DNA from: Bordetella avium
GTDB lineage: Bacteria > Pseudomonadota > Gammaproteobacteria > Burkholderiales > Burkholderiaceae_B
Direction of reading: 5' to 3'
Length of the DNA stretch: 64,000 bases
NCBI RefSeq assembly: GCF_034424645.1
Contig: NZ_CP139969.1
Location: 372,001 to 436,000 of the forward strand
The number at the start of each line of letters is the position of its first letter. The stretch's first letter is position 1. A program made the translations under genes and the position numbers. The notes beneath the pieces were generated by a model. The model saw only the letters and a list, made by a program, of their open reading frames with translations. It was not told the DNA's origin and searched no databases. Of the stretch, positions 18,718 through 30,226 are shown in pieces.

Positions 18718-20164
18718 CGCTATTCACTTTATTGCGGTTGAGTTGGGCGCCGGCGTTTGGCGCCAGGCCACGGAAAGAGAGGCCGGACAGCGCGCACAGC
18801 ACCCCCACCGTGATAAAGGCAGTGATGACGTCAGAGACGGCCAGGGTAGTGGCTCCGCGCGCCATCATGCTCAGATTCAGGCTGATGGCGGCGACGCCGA
18901 CGCCCAGGCTGATGCCCACCTGCTGGGCCATCGCCGCAAAGCTGCTGGCGCTGCTCATTTTTTCGGCAGGGATGTCGGCATAGGCGAGCGTGTTCACCCC
19001 TGTGAACTGGAGCGAGCGGAAAAAGCCGCCCAGCAACAGGATGAAAATCATCATCCAGACGGGGGTGTCCCGGGTGAAAAACGCGCAGCACATGACGAAT
19101 ATTCCGGTGAGCACGGCATTGACCATCAGCACCCGGCGAAACCCGAAGCGTTGCACGATGGGGGTTGCGACAAACTTCATCAGCAGAGCCCCGGCCGCGC
19201 TGGCGAAGGTGATCAGGCCCGCCGACAGCGGGGATAAGCCGAAGCCGACCTGAAGCAGCATCGCCAGCAAAAACGGCATGGCGCCCACTGCGAAGCGGCA
19301 TAGATTGCCGCCCAGGGTCGAGATGGCGAAAGTCGGGATGCGCAACAGCGCCAGCTCGATGATGGGGTGCTCGACGCGTTTGGCGTGCCAAATATAGAGC
19401 AGGCCACAGGCCAGGCCGCCCAGCAGCAGGGCCGCTAACAGCCCCGGCTCGAGCAGGCCGTGGCCCAGCGCCTCGAAGCCGCTGACCAGCGAAGCCAGGC
19501 AGATGCCGCTCAGGACAAAGCCGATGACGTCCAGGCGAGGCGCGTTCTCCATCCGGATTTCCTGGATGAAGTGCATGACCAGATAGATACCGATGATGCC
19601 GATGGGCACATTGATCAGAAAGATCCAGTGCCAGGACATATAGGTGACCATGAAGCCGCCTAGCGGAGGTCCGATCACCGGGCCGAGCAGCGCGGGAATG
19701 GACAGAAAGGACATGGCCTTGAGCAGGTCTTTCTTGGGCACCGTGCGCAGCAGGATGACCCGTCCGACCGGCACCATCATCGCCCCGGCCAGTCCCTGCA
19801 CCACGCGGGCAAGCACCAATTGCGTCAGATTTTGGGAGAGCGCGCAGGCGATCGAGCTTAGGGCGAACAGGGCAATGGCGTTAATGAATACGCGCCGCGC
19901 GCCGAAACGGTCGGCCGCCCAGCCGCTGATCGGTACGAACACGGCGACAGCCAGCAGATAAGAGGTGATCGCCACATTCAGGCGTACTGGCGTGGAGTCC
20001 AGGGCGGCGGCCATTGCCGGCAAGGCCGTCGCCACGACGGTCGAGTCCAGCATTTGCATGAACAGGGCGCAGCCCACGATGAAGGGAATCATCTTTGCCG
20101 CTCTGGCGGCCTTGGGGTCGGTCAAGGGGGGCGAGGCAGCGGCTGAGGCGGATTCAGAGGGCAT
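18707..20164 (-). CDS. DHA2-family (EmrB/QacA) MFS drug exporter
   Basis: A 14-helix proton-driven exporter of about 485 residues. The DHA2 motifs are visible. [19 protein letters not shown] marks motif D1. [13 protein letters not shown] is motif A after helix 2. [15 protein letters not shown] is the antiporter motif C in helix 5, and [19 protein letters not shown] follows it. The ATG at 20164 is preferred; a GTG at 20212 would add 16 residues. The 3' end overlaps glpK by 11 bases, an unusual pairing. The substrate is not predictable. Confidence 0.9.
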   Translation of the reverse strand: MPSESASAAASPPLTDPKAARAAKMIPFIVGCALFMQMLDSTVVATALPAMAAALDSTPVRLNVAITSYLLAVAVFVPISGWAADRFGARRVFINAIALFALSSIACALSQNLTQLVLARVVQGLAGAMMVPVGRVILLRTVPKKDLLKAMSFLSIPALLGPVIGPPLGGFMVTYMSWHWIFLINVPIGIIGIYLVMHFIQEIRMENAPRLDVIGFVLSGICLASLVSGFEALGHGLLEPGLLAALLLGGLACGLLYIWHAKRVEHPIIELALLRIPTFAISTLGGNLCRFAVGAMPFLLAMLLQVGFGLSPLSAGLITFASAAGALLMKFVATPIVQRFGFRRVLMVNAVLTGIFVMCCAFFTRDTPVWMMIFILLLGGFFRSLQFTGVNTLAYADIPAEKMSSASSFAAMAQQVGISLGVGVAAISLNLSMMARGATTLAVSDVITAFITVGVLCALSGLSFRGLAPNAGAQLNRNKVNSDDE

Positions 20165-20275
20165 GGGGGCGGCGGCGGGAAAAGTGCCGCTCGATTGTAC
20201 GCTGCAAGCCACGGCGTCGGACGCTGGCTACAGTACACTATGGCTTACCCGTAAACGATTTTGCTAGCTTGCGTC

Positions 20276-20464
20276 ATGGCCAACAATTACGAATCTGAAA
20301 TCACCCAGTTCCTGAAGAACTACAAGGCTACGCACCCCGGCACCGAAGAGCGCCAGCGTGAGGGCCGTGCTCGTCTCTGGGACAAGCCCCAGAACACCGA
20401 ATTGCAGGAAGGCTTTCGTGCTGCCCGCGTGCCGCAAAAGCCCTACGTTTACCAAGTCGACTGA
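20276..20464 (+). CDS. DUF3460 family protein
   Basis: A 62-residue protein rich in charged residues. Its pattern, ANNYESEITQFLKNYKA then GRARLWDKP and a C-terminal PQKPYVYQ, matches DUF3460, a small family found mainly in betaproteobacteria. There is no membrane segment. It lies 22 bases before scpA on the same strand and is likely co-transcribed. No function is known. Confidence 0.85.
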   Translation: MANNYESEITQFLKNYKATHPGTEERQREGRARLWDKPQNTELQEGFRAARVPQKPYVYQVD

Positions 20465-20486
20465 GCCGGGTTGACAGCGGGCGCGC

Positions 20487-22243
<1,757 letters not shown>

Positions 22244-22328
22244 GTCCTCAGGCCCGGCGGGGCTTGTCGCAAAACCGCTCTGGCCTCGGAAGGGTCAGAT
22301 GGCGGCGGCGCCGCGCCAGTGCGAGACT

Positions 22329-22351
22329 GCCTGCAATACCTCATTGCAGGC
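22329..22351 (+). promoter_or_regulatory. Hairpin or operator just upstream of the small LuxR gene
   Basis: A perfect 9-bp inverted repeat GCCTGCAAT/ATTGCAGGC with a five-base spacer ends 8 bases before the ATG at 22360. In RNA it would mask the ribosome binding site; in DNA it has the size of a LuxR-family dimer site. Confidence 0.45.
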
Positions 22352-22359
22352 GGCTTGCC

Positions 22360-22683
22360 ATGTATTCACCGCATTCTTCTTGCGCCAACACCCGGCTTAC
22401 GCCGCGTGAACACGAGGTGTTGGCCTATCTGGCCCGAGGCCAGGCGAATAAGGTCATCGCCATCGAATTGGGCATTTCCATGCGTACCGTCGAGGCGCAT
22501 CGCGCACGTATCTTTCGCAAGATAGGCGTGCGCAATGTGCTGGAACTGGTATGCCAGCTATGCCCTTACCGGACGGCGCTGGCCGAACCCATGTCCGGGC
22601 CTATTGACCGCAGCGCAGCGCCGGCTGATTGTCCAGTTCGGAGACGGGGTCCAGGTCGGGCTGGCGGGTCAGGGTGTAGTTGA
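22360..22683 (+). CDS. Small LuxR/FixJ-type helix-turn-helix protein without a receiver domain
   Basis: A 107-residue protein. Residues 14-68 form a complete GerE/LuxR-type DNA-binding domain (LTPREHEVLAYLARGQANK, IAIELGISMRTVEAHRARIF, KIGVRNVLELV). It most resembles response regulators of the FixJ/TtrR group, but the start has only 13 residues, so there is no receiver or ligand domain. The C-terminal tail (about 30 residues, arginine- and glycine-rich) overlaps the 3' end of the convergent lipoprotein gene by 83 bases and looks like read-through. It is either an autonomous regulator or the remnant of a two-domain gene. Confidence 0.65.
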   Translation: MYSPHSSCANTRLTPREHEVLAYLARGQANKVIAIELGISMRTVEAHRARIFRKIGVRNVLELVCQLCPYRTALAEPMSGPIDRSAAPADCPVRRRGPGRAGGSGCS

Positions 22684-23344
22684 GGTTGGGTGTTCTGCCA
22701 TTGACCGAGCGCACCCGCAGGGTGTTGTTCGCCGACATGCTGAAATCGGCGCGCAGATTGCCCTGGCGGTCCAGCAGCAGAATGCGCGGGGGGCGCTCTT
22801 GAAGCGCATCCCAGCAGCCTTGCTCGAACGTCGGCTTGCCGTCGGTTTTGGGAAGATTGTCCAGATAGGCGATGCGGGCGCGCCATTGGCCGTTGGGAGC
22901 CAGCGTGAGGGTGACGCGCTGGGCTTCGCATTGCAGTTCCGCCGTGAGGCAGGGCAGGGTGCCCTGGAAGGTCTGCGCCTGGGGTATGAGTTCCTGCGCA
23001 TAGCTGCCGGCCACGGCGGGCAGACTGACCCCACCGCTATTGCCGCCGCTGTTGTTGTCAGGGGCCGTGACGCCTTGTTCGTTGTCCCCCGTCAACTGCT
23101 GCACGTTTTGCGTGCGGCTGGTGTTTGGCTTGAGCGCGATCTGAAGCTGCGACGGGGCGTGAAGCACCGTGCGGTAGCCCGCGCCCTGGGCTTGCGCCTG
23201 GGCATCGGTGACGGTGCTCTCGGCCGGCGGGTTGTAGTAACCCTCGGTGCGTTGCTGGGCGCATCCGGCCATGAAGGCGATCGCCAGCAGGGCGCCAGCC
23301 AGAGGAATGGGGCGGATTTTGGGAGCGAGTATGAGGGCCGACAT
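22601..23344 (-). CDS. NlpE-like outer-membrane lipoprotein
   Basis: A 247-residue protein with a lipoprotein signal peptide and lipobox FMAGC (C28). Residues 29-115 are low-complexity, with many Gln, Asn, Gly and Ser. The C-terminal domain resembles NlpE: FQGTLPC, a second cysteine after nine residues (ELQCEAQRVTLTL), then a beta-rich pattern with DGKPTFEQGCWDAL and LLLDRQGNLRADFSM. NlpE proteins sense surface contact or copper in enterics. No Cpx genes are nearby, so only the fold is suggested. The gene is divergent from the prepilin peptidase. Confidence 0.7.
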   Translation of the reverse strand: MSALILAPKIRPIPLAGALLAIAFMAGCAQQRTEGYYNPPAESTVTDAQAQAQGAGYRTVLHAPSQLQIALKPNTSRTQNVQQLTGDNEQGVTAPDNNSGGNSGGVSLPAVAGSYAQELIPQAQTFQGTLPCLTAELQCEAQRVTLTLAPNGQWRARIAYLDNLPKTDGKPTFEQGCWDALQERPPRILLLDRQGNLRADFSMSANNTLRVRSVNGRTPNLNYTLTRQPDLDPVSELDNQPALRCGQ

Positions 23345-23550
23345 GGCAGCGTGTCCGGAGTTTGTTGGTCTGTGCTGATTTTACGCAGGATTGCAGCGAT
23401 CGACATGACGCTGGGCGCTTTGCCCTGCTTTCGCAAGCCTGTGCGTTGCGTCGTGACAGCGTCTCGTCGCCGTTTTGAGCAGGATTACTCTTATACACTC
23501 AATATCGCTCGTGCTTGCCAACGATTTCAATCGACGGTCTCCTGATCACC
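23345..23550. other. Divergent promoter region, lipoprotein/prepilin peptidase
   Basis: About 206 bases between two divergent starts. I see an AT-richer stretch at 23475-23515 but no motif I can name. An in-frame GTG at 23515 could extend the prepilin peptidase by 12 residues. Confidence 0.4.
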
Positions 23551-24267
23551 ATGCTCCTACCCGATGCCGTCATCTACCTCTATGCCGCTCTGGCGGGTCT
23601 GGCGCTGGGGGGAGCGGTGGCGGTCTTTTGTCAGTATTTCCCGGTGTTTCTGCGCCGCGTCTGGCGTGGCCGTCCTGTCCGTGGATCTGTGCCGCGCAGG
23701 GCGAAACTTCGGGCCTGGCCGATGGCCGGTTGGCTGCTGGCGCGTGCCTGGCCTTGGCCTGAACTCTTGCTGGCCTCGATGTTCATGGCCTGCCTCTGGC
23801 GTTTTGGCGCGGGCTGGCTCGCCTTGTGTGCGATGGCTTATTGCCTGGTCTTGCTGGTGCTGGCCTGGGTGGATTGTCGTAGTTATCTGCTGCCCGATGC
23901 TTTGACGCTGCCGCTGTTGTGGGCGGGTTTGCTGGTCAATATCGATGGGGCGATTACCCCTTTGCCGCATGCGGTTCTGGGGGCTGCGGCAGGCTATGGC
24001 GTGTTGTGGTTGTTTTATCAGATGTTCAAACTGTGCACCGGACGGGAGGGCATGGGTTTTGGCGATTTCAAACTGACGGCCGCGCTCGGCGCCTGGCTGG
24101 GGCTGGGCATGCTTGGCCCGGTGATGTTGCTGGCTGCCCTGGCCGGTGTGGCCTTGGGTTTGGCGGCCCGATGGCGTGGCCTTGGCGGACGGTTGCAGCC
24201 CTTTGGGCCTTGTTTGGCCCTGGCCGGCGTCGCAGGCCTGCTTTGTCGCGGCGGTGGATTATTTTGA
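23551..24267 (+). CDS. pilD: Prepilin peptidase (type IV, A24 family) lacking the cysteine motif
   Basis: An inner-membrane aspartic protease that cleaves type IV prepilin leaders. The 238-residue protein keeps both active-site aspartates: D108 in LAWVDCRSYLLPD and D172 in the GxGD motif GMGFGDFKLTAALG. The membrane segments around them are normal. The N-terminal cytoplasmic loop (residues 35-65), which normally carries two CxxC pairs and the N-methylation region, is shortened and has no cysteine. Its neighbours coaE and zapD are those of a standard pilD, but pilB and pilC are missing upstream and yacG downstream. It may therefore be a cleavage-only enzyme. Confidence 0.85.
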   Translation: MLLPDAVIYLYAALAGLALGGAVAVFCQYFPVFLRRVWRGRPVRGSVPRRAKLRAWPMAGWLLARAWPWPELLLASMFMACLWRFGAGWLALCAMAYCLVLLVLAWVDCRSYLLPDALTLPLLWAGLLVNIDGAITPLPHAVLGAAAGYGVLWLFYQMFKLCTGREGMGFGDFKLTAALGAWLGLGMLGPVMLLAALAGVALGLAARWRGLGGRLQPFGPCLALAGVAGLLCRGGGLF

Positions 24268-24278
24268 CGGGAAGGCCA

Positions 24279-24920
24279 ATGTTGAGAATCGGTTTGACGG
24301 GTGGCATTGGGTCGGGCAAGACCCGCGTGGCTGACAAGCTGGGAGAGTGGGGGGCGGCGGTCATTGACACCGACGCCATTGCGCACGCCTTGACTCAGGC
24401 CGATGGGCTGGCCATGCCCGCCATCATTCAGGCGTTCGGGCCAGAGGCTGTGCGCGCCGATGGCGCGATGGATCGCGCCTGGGTCCGGAATCGGGTGTTT
24501 CGCGAGCCGCAGGCGCGGGCCTGCCTCGAGGCGATTCTGCACCCGCTGATCGGTCAGGAAACCCAAGCGGCCGCCGAGCGCGCGGTGGGGAGTTATCTGG
24601 TTTTCGTCGTGCCTTTATTGGTCGAGTCAGGCCGTTGGCGCGGCCAGCTTGATCGTATCTGTGTGGTCGATTGCGATCCCGAAACGCAGATCAAGCGGGT
24701 GCAAAACCGTAGTGGGCTGACGGAGTCGGACATCAGGCGTATCATGGATGCGCAGGCCGCGCGCGCGACCCGGCTAAAAGCCGCCGATGATGTCATCGTC
24801 AACGATGGCTCGACGACAGCCGAGGTGTTGCTGGCGCGAGCAAGAAGTCTGCACCAGAGCTATCTTGCATTGGCGGACAAGCACGACCGGCATGGCAGTA
24901 CCGAGGCCGGCCCTCCTTGA
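24279..24920 (+). CDS. coaE: Dephospho-CoA kinase CoaE
   Basis: CoaE phosphorylates dephospho-CoA at the 3' hydroxyl, the last step of coenzyme A synthesis. The 213-residue protein starts with the P-loop LRIGLTGGIGSGKTRVAD (GGIGSGKT at 8-15). It has VIDTDAIAHALT, HPLIGQE and VVPLLVESGRW, and the lid region KRVQNRSGLTESDIRRIMDAQ. The ATG at 24279 has GGGAAGG upstream and lies 12 bases after the prepilin peptidase stop; the much longer open frame upstream is not coding. Confidence 0.97.
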   Translation: MLRIGLTGGIGSGKTRVADKLGEWGAAVIDTDAIAHALTQADGLAMPAIIQAFGPEAVRADGAMDRAWVRNRVFREPQARACLEAILHPLIGQETQAAAERAVGSYLVFVVPLLVESGRWRGQLDRICVVDCDPETQIKRVQNRSGLTESDIRRIMDAQAARATRLKAADDVIVNDGSTTAEVLLARARSLHQSYLALADKHDRHGSTEAGPP

Positions 24921-24965
24921 TCAACTTCGACGTTCGTGTCGACATAAGACGAGCCTGTAGCCAGC

Positions 24966-25718
24966 GTGATCTTGTACGAATACCCTTTTAACGAACGTGT
25001 CCGGGCCTATCTGCGGCTTGAGTATCTCTTCGACCGTCTAGCATTTTTTGCGGCCGAAGGGGACGCGCGTTTGCATCAGGTTGCTGTGATATCCCTGTTC
25101 GACATTCTTGACGTGTGCGAGCGCACCGATATGAAAGGGGCGGTGTTGCAGGATCTGGAGCGGCAGCGTCTCAACTTGGCGGCGCTGCGCGAGCATCCCG
25201 ATGTGGATCCAGCGGCGCTGGACGCCATGCTGCGCGAGATCGAGCGGGTGTTCACCGCCTTGTCAGTGGCCGGGAAAACCGGGCAAAGCCTGCGCGAAAA
25301 TGAATGGTTGAGCAGCCTGCGCGGCCGGCTGGCGATGCCCAGCGGGGCCACCCAGGTCGATATGCCCTCGTACTATGCCTGGCAAACCAAGGCCGAATCG
25401 CTGCGCCTGGCCGATCTGCACAACTGGATGCAGCCTTTCCAGCCATTGCAGGAAGGGCTGGCGCTGGCATTACGTCTCTTGCGGGAGTCGGGGCGCCGTG
25501 GCGAGGCTGTGGCCGAGCAGGGGGCTTACCAGCAGATGCTCAATGGCAAACCGCATCAGTTACTGCGTGTCTGGGTCGATCCGGGCAGTGCTTGCTTTCC
25601 CGAGATCAGCGCCAATAAATATATGGTCTGGATACGTTTCTCCAGCCAGGACGGTGACTTGAAGCCCCAGCAAGTGGCGCGCGACGTCAGCTTCAAAATG
25701 TCGCTTTGCGCGGCCTGA
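24966..25718 (+). CDS. zapD: Cell-division protein ZapD
   Basis: ZapD (DUF1342) cross-links FtsZ filaments at the division ring. The 250-residue protein matches the family through ILYEYPFNERVRAYLRLEYLF at the N-terminus (split here after about 20 residues), DILDVCERTDMK, NEWLSSLRGRLAMP, DMPSYYAWQ and a C-terminal beta domain ending FSSQDGDLKPQQVARDVSF. The start is GTG. It follows coaE by 45 bases, as in many proteobacteria. Confidence 0.94.
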   Translation: MILYEYPFNERVRAYLRLEYLFDRLAFFAAEGDARLHQVAVISLFDILDVCERTDMKGAVLQDLERQRLNLAALREHPDVDPAALDAMLREIERVFTALSVAGKTGQSLRENEWLSSLRGRLAMPSGATQVDMPSYYAWQTKAESLRLADLHNWMQPFQPLQEGLALALRLLRESGRRGEAVAEQGAYQQMLNGKPHQLLRVWVDPGSACFPEISANKYMVWIRFSSQDGDLKPQQVARDVSFKMSLCAA

Positions 25719-25894
25719 GCGCGCTGGGCGCGGTCGGCATGTCTCTTAAATAAGGGGCGCATGATGTTTTGATCGGGAACATGTTGCGCCGGATTTCAAA
25801 CGGCTGACAGAACCCTGCTGCGCTTTGCGGGTCTGAGGGAGAATATCGGCTTGCGTTTTTCCCCCTTGTCCTTTTGTATTCTGGGCCCAGCCAT

Positions 25895-27133
25895 ATGCCT
25901 GAATTGTCGTCTGCCCAACCTGCTTCGCGCCGCCGCCGCTGGATCGGGATCGCTCTCGTCATTGCCGTGCTGGCTCTGCTTGCCTGGGTGCTGTTCAAGC
26001 CGTCGGGGCAAAACACGCGCTTAGGACGGGGCGGGCCGGGAGGTCCGCCCTCATTGATGCCGATGGCGACTCCGGTCAAGGTGGCGCAGGCCCGGTCACA
26101 AGACGTCGACATCATATTGCGGGCGCTGGGCACGGTGACTGCCTACAACACCGTCACGGTGCGCAGCCAGGTCAGCGGCGAATTGATCAAGGTGGCTTTC
26201 AAAGAAGGCCAGATGGTTCAGGCCGGCGATTTGCTGGCGCAGGTCGATCCGAGGCCGTTCGAGGTCGCGCTGGCTCAGGCCCAGGGCCAGCAGCAGCAGA
26301 ATCTGGCGCAGCTCGAGAATGCCCGACGCGATCTGCAACGCTACCAGACTCTGTTCAAGCAGGATTCCATCGCCCGGCAACAGCTCGATACCCAGGCCGC
26401 ACTGGTGCGCCAATATGAGGGCGTGGTCAAGAGCAATCAGGCGGCTGTCGACGCCGCCAAGTTGAACCTGGCCTATTCGCGTATCACGGCGCCTATCAGC
26501 GGCAGGCTGGGCCTGCGTCAGGTGGACCAGGGCAATCTGGTGTCCAGCAGTGACGCCAACGGTCTGGTCGTCATTACACAAACACAGCCGATTTCGGTGG
26601 TGTTCACGCTGCCGGAAACGCAGTTGCCCCAAGTGTTGGAACAGGTGCGAGCAGGCAAAACCCTGACGGTCGAGGCCTATGATCGCGCCGACACCCGCAA
26701 GCTGGCGACAGGCGTGCTTGAGACTATCGACAACCAGATCGATGTCGCCACCGGCACGGTCAAGCTCAAGGCGCGTTTCGAAAATGCCGATCAGTCTTTG
26801 TTTCCGAATCAGTTCGTCAATGTGCGTTTGCTGGTCGAGACCCGCAGCGGCGTGACCACTATTCCGATGCAGGCGGTGCAGCAGGGCTCAGTGGGGGCCT
26901 TTGTGTTTCAGGTGCTGGCCGATGATACGGTGGAGGTGAAGCCGGTCAAGCTGGGCGCCGTCAATGGCAACTGGGTGGCCGTTAACGAGGGGCTCTCGCC
27001 AGGCGATCGTGTCGTCATCGAAGGCACAGACCGGCTGCGCGCGGGCTCGAAGGTACAGGTCATCACGCCCGCCGAGCCTGCCGCGGCCGCTGCGAAACCC
27101 GCCTCGCAGCCACGCCGTCAAGACAACCGGTAG
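25895..27133 (+). CDS. mdtA: RND efflux periplasmic adaptor (MdtA/MuxA-like)
   Basis: Membrane-fusion protein of a tripartite multidrug efflux pump, 412 residues. A single N-terminal membrane anchor lies at residues 16-38 (WIGIALVIAVLALLAWVLF). Then come the lipoyl half-motifs (SQVSGELIKVAFKEGQMVQAG, split between 86 and 110), the alpha-hairpin with ARRDLQRYQTLFKQDSI, the closing lipoyl half LAYSRITAPISGRLG, and beta-barrel domains. There is no lipobox, as in MdtA. The ATG at 25895 is preferred over an upstream start at 25874. The next gene starts 6 bases after its stop. Confidence 0.94.
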   Translation: MPELSSAQPASRRRRWIGIALVIAVLALLAWVLFKPSGQNTRLGRGGPGGPPSLMPMATPVKVAQARSQDVDIILRALGTVTAYNTVTVRSQVSGELIKVAFKEGQMVQAGDLLAQVDPRPFEVALAQAQGQQQQNLAQLENARRDLQRYQTLFKQDSIARQQLDTQAALVRQYEGVVKSNQAAVDAAKLNLAYSRITAPISGRLGLRQVDQGNLVSSSDANGLVVITQTQPISVVFTLPETQLPQVLEQVRAGKTLTVEAYDRADTRKLATGVLETIDNQIDVATGTVKLKARFENADQSLFPNQFVNVRLLVETRSGVTTIPMQAVQQGSVGAFVFQVLADDTVEVKPVKLGAVNGNWVAVNEGLSPGDRVVIEGTDRLRAGSKVQVITPAEPAAAAAKPASQPRRQDNR

Positions 27134-27139
27134 GCCGTC

Positions 27140-30100
27140 GTGAGCCCGTCGCGTCTGTTCATTCTTCGTCCGGTCGCCACCACCTTGTTCATGGTGGCTA
27201 TCCTGATCGCCGGCCTGATTGCTTACCGGCTGCTGCCGGTCTCGGCATTGCCCGAGGTTGACTATCCCACTATTCAGGTGGTGACGCTCTACCCTGGCGC
27301 CAGCCCGGATGTCATGACTTCCCTGGTCACCTCACCGCTTGAGCGGCAGTTCGGGAAGATGCCGGGCCTCAATCAGATGTCGTCCACGAGTTCGGGCGGC
27401 GCCTCGGTCATTACCTTGCAGTTCAATCTGGAACTGCCGCTGGATGTCGCGGAGCAGCAGGTGCAGGCCGCCATCAACGCAGCCTCTAATCTGCTTCCCA
27501 ATGATTTGCCGGTACCCCCGGTTTATAACAAGGTCAACCCGGCCGACGCGGCGGTGCTGACGCTGGCCATCACCTCGCCCACCATGCCCTTGCCGCAGGT
27601 GCGCGATCTGGTCGATACCCGCATGGCGCAGAAGCTGTCGCAGGTGCCGGGCGTGGGTTTGGTGAGTGTGGCCGGCGGCCAGCGGCCCGCCGTTCGCGTG
27701 CAGGTCAATCCGCAGGCGCTGGCGGCCGCAGGCTTGGGCTTGTCCGATTTGCGCACCGCGGTTGTCGGGGCCAATGTCAATCAGCCCAAGGGCAATCTGG
27801 ACGGGCCACTGCGTGCGACCACGATAGACGCCAACGATCAGCTCAAGTCGCCTGCCGACTATAACGACCTCATCATCGCCTACAAAAACCACGCGCCGCT
27901 GCGGCTCTCCGATGTGGCGCAGGCGGTGCAGGGCGCCGAGGATACGCGTCAGGCGGCTTGGGTGGGGGACAAGCCGGCCATCTTGCTCAATGTGCAGCGC
28001 CAGCCTGGCGCCAACGTGATCGATGTGGTGGACCGCATCCGCGATATGTTGCCACAGTTGCGTGCAGCCTTGCCCGCAACGCTAGACCTGAGCGTGGTGT
28101 CTGACCGCACACAGACCATCCGCGACTCGGTCAAGGACGTACAGCACGAAATGCTGATGGCTGTTGCGCTGGTGGTTATGGTGACCTATGTCTTCCTGCG
28201 CAGCGTTACGGCCACCCTCATTCCGAGTGTGGTGGTGCCGCTGTCCTTGATCGGCACCTTCGGCATCATGTATCTGGCCGGGTTCAGCATCAACAATCTG
28301 ACGCTCATGGCCTTGACCATCGCCACCGGCTTCGTGGTCGATGACGCCATCGTCATGATCGAGAACATCGCCCGCCATATCGAGGAGGGCGAGAGCCCGA
28401 TGCAGGCAGCGCTCAAGGGGGCATCGCAGATTGGTTTCACCCTGATCTCACTGACCTTCTCGCTGATCGCGGTGCTCATCCCCTTGCTGTTCATGCAGGA
28501 CGTGGTGGGGCGTCTGTTCCGCGAGTTCGCTGTGACGCTGGCGGTGGCCATCCTGATTTCGCTGGTCGTCTCGCTGACGCTCACGCCGATGATGTGCGCG
28601 CGCCTGCTCAAGCCCGAGTCGGCCCAGCGCCACGGCCGCTTTCATCAATGGACGGGCGCGGGCATCGACCGCATCATCGCGGCCTATGACCGCATGCTCA
28701 AGCTCGTGCTGGCGCATCAACCGGCGACGCTGCTGGTGGCATTGGGCACGTTTGCCCTTACCGTGCTGCTGTATATCGTCATTCCCAAGGGATTTTTCCC
28801 GCAGCAGGATACCGGCCTGATTCAGGGGATCACCCAGGCGCCGCAGACCATTTCTTTCCAAGCCATGTCGGCGCGGCAACAGGAAATTGCTAAGCGCATC
28901 GCACAAGACCCGGATGTGCAGGCGGTTTCGTCTTTTATCGGTGTGGATGGCGCCAATGCGACGCTCAATGCTGGCCGCATGCAGATTGCGCTCAAAGAAC
29001 ACAGCGAGCGCAGCGCCGATCAGGCGGCCATCATGCGCCGCTTGCAGGAGTCGGTCTCTGGCTTGAAAAATGGCGTGACGCTCTATCTTCAACCGGTGCA
29101 GGATCTCACCATCGAAGACCGCGTGGCGCGCACGCAGTATCAACTGACGCTCTCCAATCCCAACCTGGCCGAGTTGAGCGAATGGGCGCCCAAACTGGTC
29201 GAGCGTCTGGGCAAGCTGCCCGAGCTGGCCGATGTGACGCATGATTTGCAAGATCAGGGTCTGATGACCTGGGTGGGGATCGATCGCGATGCGGCGTCGC
29301 GTCTGGGTATCACGGCGGCCACGATCGACGAAGCGTTGTACGACGCCTTTGGCCAGCGTTTGATTTCGACCATCTTCACGCAATCGAACCAATACCGCGT
29401 GGTGCTGGAGGTATTGCCTCAATTCCGGCGCGATGCGGCCTCCTTGGATCAGATCCGTGTGCCCACCGCCAATGGCGGCCAGGTGCCGCTGTCATCAGTC
29501 GCGCATATTTCGGAAGGCCGCACGGTGCTGGCGATCAACCGCCTGGATCAGTTTCCCATGGTGACGGTGTCTTTCAATCTGGCGCCGGGCGCGTCCCTGT
29601 CGTCGGCGGTAGCGGCGATCAAGCAGGCCGAACATGACATCGGCATGCCGGCTTCCATCGAGACGCGCTTTCAGGGCGCGGCGCTGGCCTTCCAGAATTC
29701 GCTCAGCAGCACGCTGTGGCTGATTCTCGCCGCGATCATCACGATGTATATCGTCTTGGGTGTGTTGTACGAGAGCTTTATTCACCCGATCACCATTCTC
29801 TCCACGTTGCCCTCTGCCGGTGTGGGCGCTCTGCTGGCCTTGCTGATCTCGGGCACGGATCTGGACATGATCGGGATTATCGGCATCATTTTGCTGATCG
29901 GCATCGTCAAGAAGAACGCCATCATGATGATCGACTTCGCGCTGGAGGCCGAACGCAAGCAGGGCATGTCGGCGCAGCAGGCCATTCATCAGGCCGCGCT
30001 GCTGCGTTTCCGGCCCATTCTGATGACCACGCTGGCGGCCTTGTTCGGCGCCTTGCCGCTTATGCTGTCCAGCGGCACGGGTGCGGAACTGCGCCAGCCC

Positions 30101-30226
30101 TTGGGCTTGGTGATGGTGGGGGGGCTGTTGGTGAGCCAGGTGCTGACGCTGTTCACCACGCCCGTCATCTATCTGATGTTCGACCGGCTGGCCCATCGCC
30201 GCCGCCTGCCTGCCGAGTCAGCATGA
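27140..30226 (+). CDS. mdtB: RND efflux transporter, MdtB/MuxB-like
   Basis: First of two inner-membrane RND pumps, 1028 residues, probably forming a heterotrimer with MdtC. Twelve membrane segments and two large periplasmic loops are seen. [19 protein letters not shown] is at the start, and the proton-relay aspartates D401-D402 are in [33 protein letters not shown] and the second-half [17 protein letters not shown] are standard. The start is GTG. Its stop overlaps the next start as ATGA. Family members export bile salts, novobiocin and aromatic compounds; the substrate here is not known. Confidence 0.96.
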   Translation: MSPSRLFILRPVATTLFMVAILIAGLIAYRLLPVSALPEVDYPTIQVVTLYPGASPDVMTSLVTSPLERQFGKMPGLNQMSSTSSGGASVITLQFNLELPLDVAEQQVQAAINAASNLLPNDLPVPPVYNKVNPADAAVLTLAITSPTMPLPQVRDLVDTRMAQKLSQVPGVGLVSVAGGQRPAVRVQVNPQALAAAGLGLSDLRTAVVGANVNQPKGNLDGPLRATTIDANDQLKSPADYNDLIIAYKNHAPLRLSDVAQAVQGAEDTRQAAWVGDKPAILLNVQRQPGANVIDVVDRIRDMLPQLRAALPATLDLSVVSDRTQTIRDSVKDVQHEMLMAVALVVMVTYVFLRSVTATLIPSVVVPLSLIGTFGIMYLAGFSINNLTLMALTIATGFVVDDAIVMIENIARHIEEGESPMQAALKGASQIGFTLISLTFSLIAVLIPLLFMQDVVGRLFREFAVTLAVAILISLVVSLTLTPMMCARLLKPESAQRHGRFHQWTGAGIDRIIAAYDRMLKLVLAHQPATLLVALGTFALTVLLYIVIPKGFFPQQDTGLIQGITQAPQTISFQAMSARQQEIAKRIAQDPDVQAVSSFIGVDGANATLNAGRMQIALKEHSERSADQAAIMRRLQESVSGLKNGVTLYLQPVQDLTIEDRVARTQYQLTLSNPNLAELSEWAPKLVERLGKLPELADVTHDLQDQGLMTWVGIDRDAASRLGITAATIDEALYDAFGQRLISTIFTQSNQYRVVLEVLPQFRRDAASLDQIRVPTANGGQVPLSSVAHISEGRTVLAINRLDQFPMVTVSFNLAPGASLSSAVAAIKQAEHDIGMPASIETRFQGAALAFQNSLSSTLWLILAAIITMYIVLGVLYESFIHPITILSTLPSAGVGALLALLISGTDLDMIGIIGIILLIGIVKKNAIMMIDFALEAERKQGMSAQQAIHQAALLRFRPILMTTLAALFGALPLMLSSGTGAELRQPLGLVMVGGLLVSQVLTLFTTPVIYLMFDRLAHRRRLPAESA

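Noticed and set aside
25719-25894. A yacG gene after zapD
   Set aside because: The 176-base gap has no frame with the paired CxxC zinc motifs expected for YacG.
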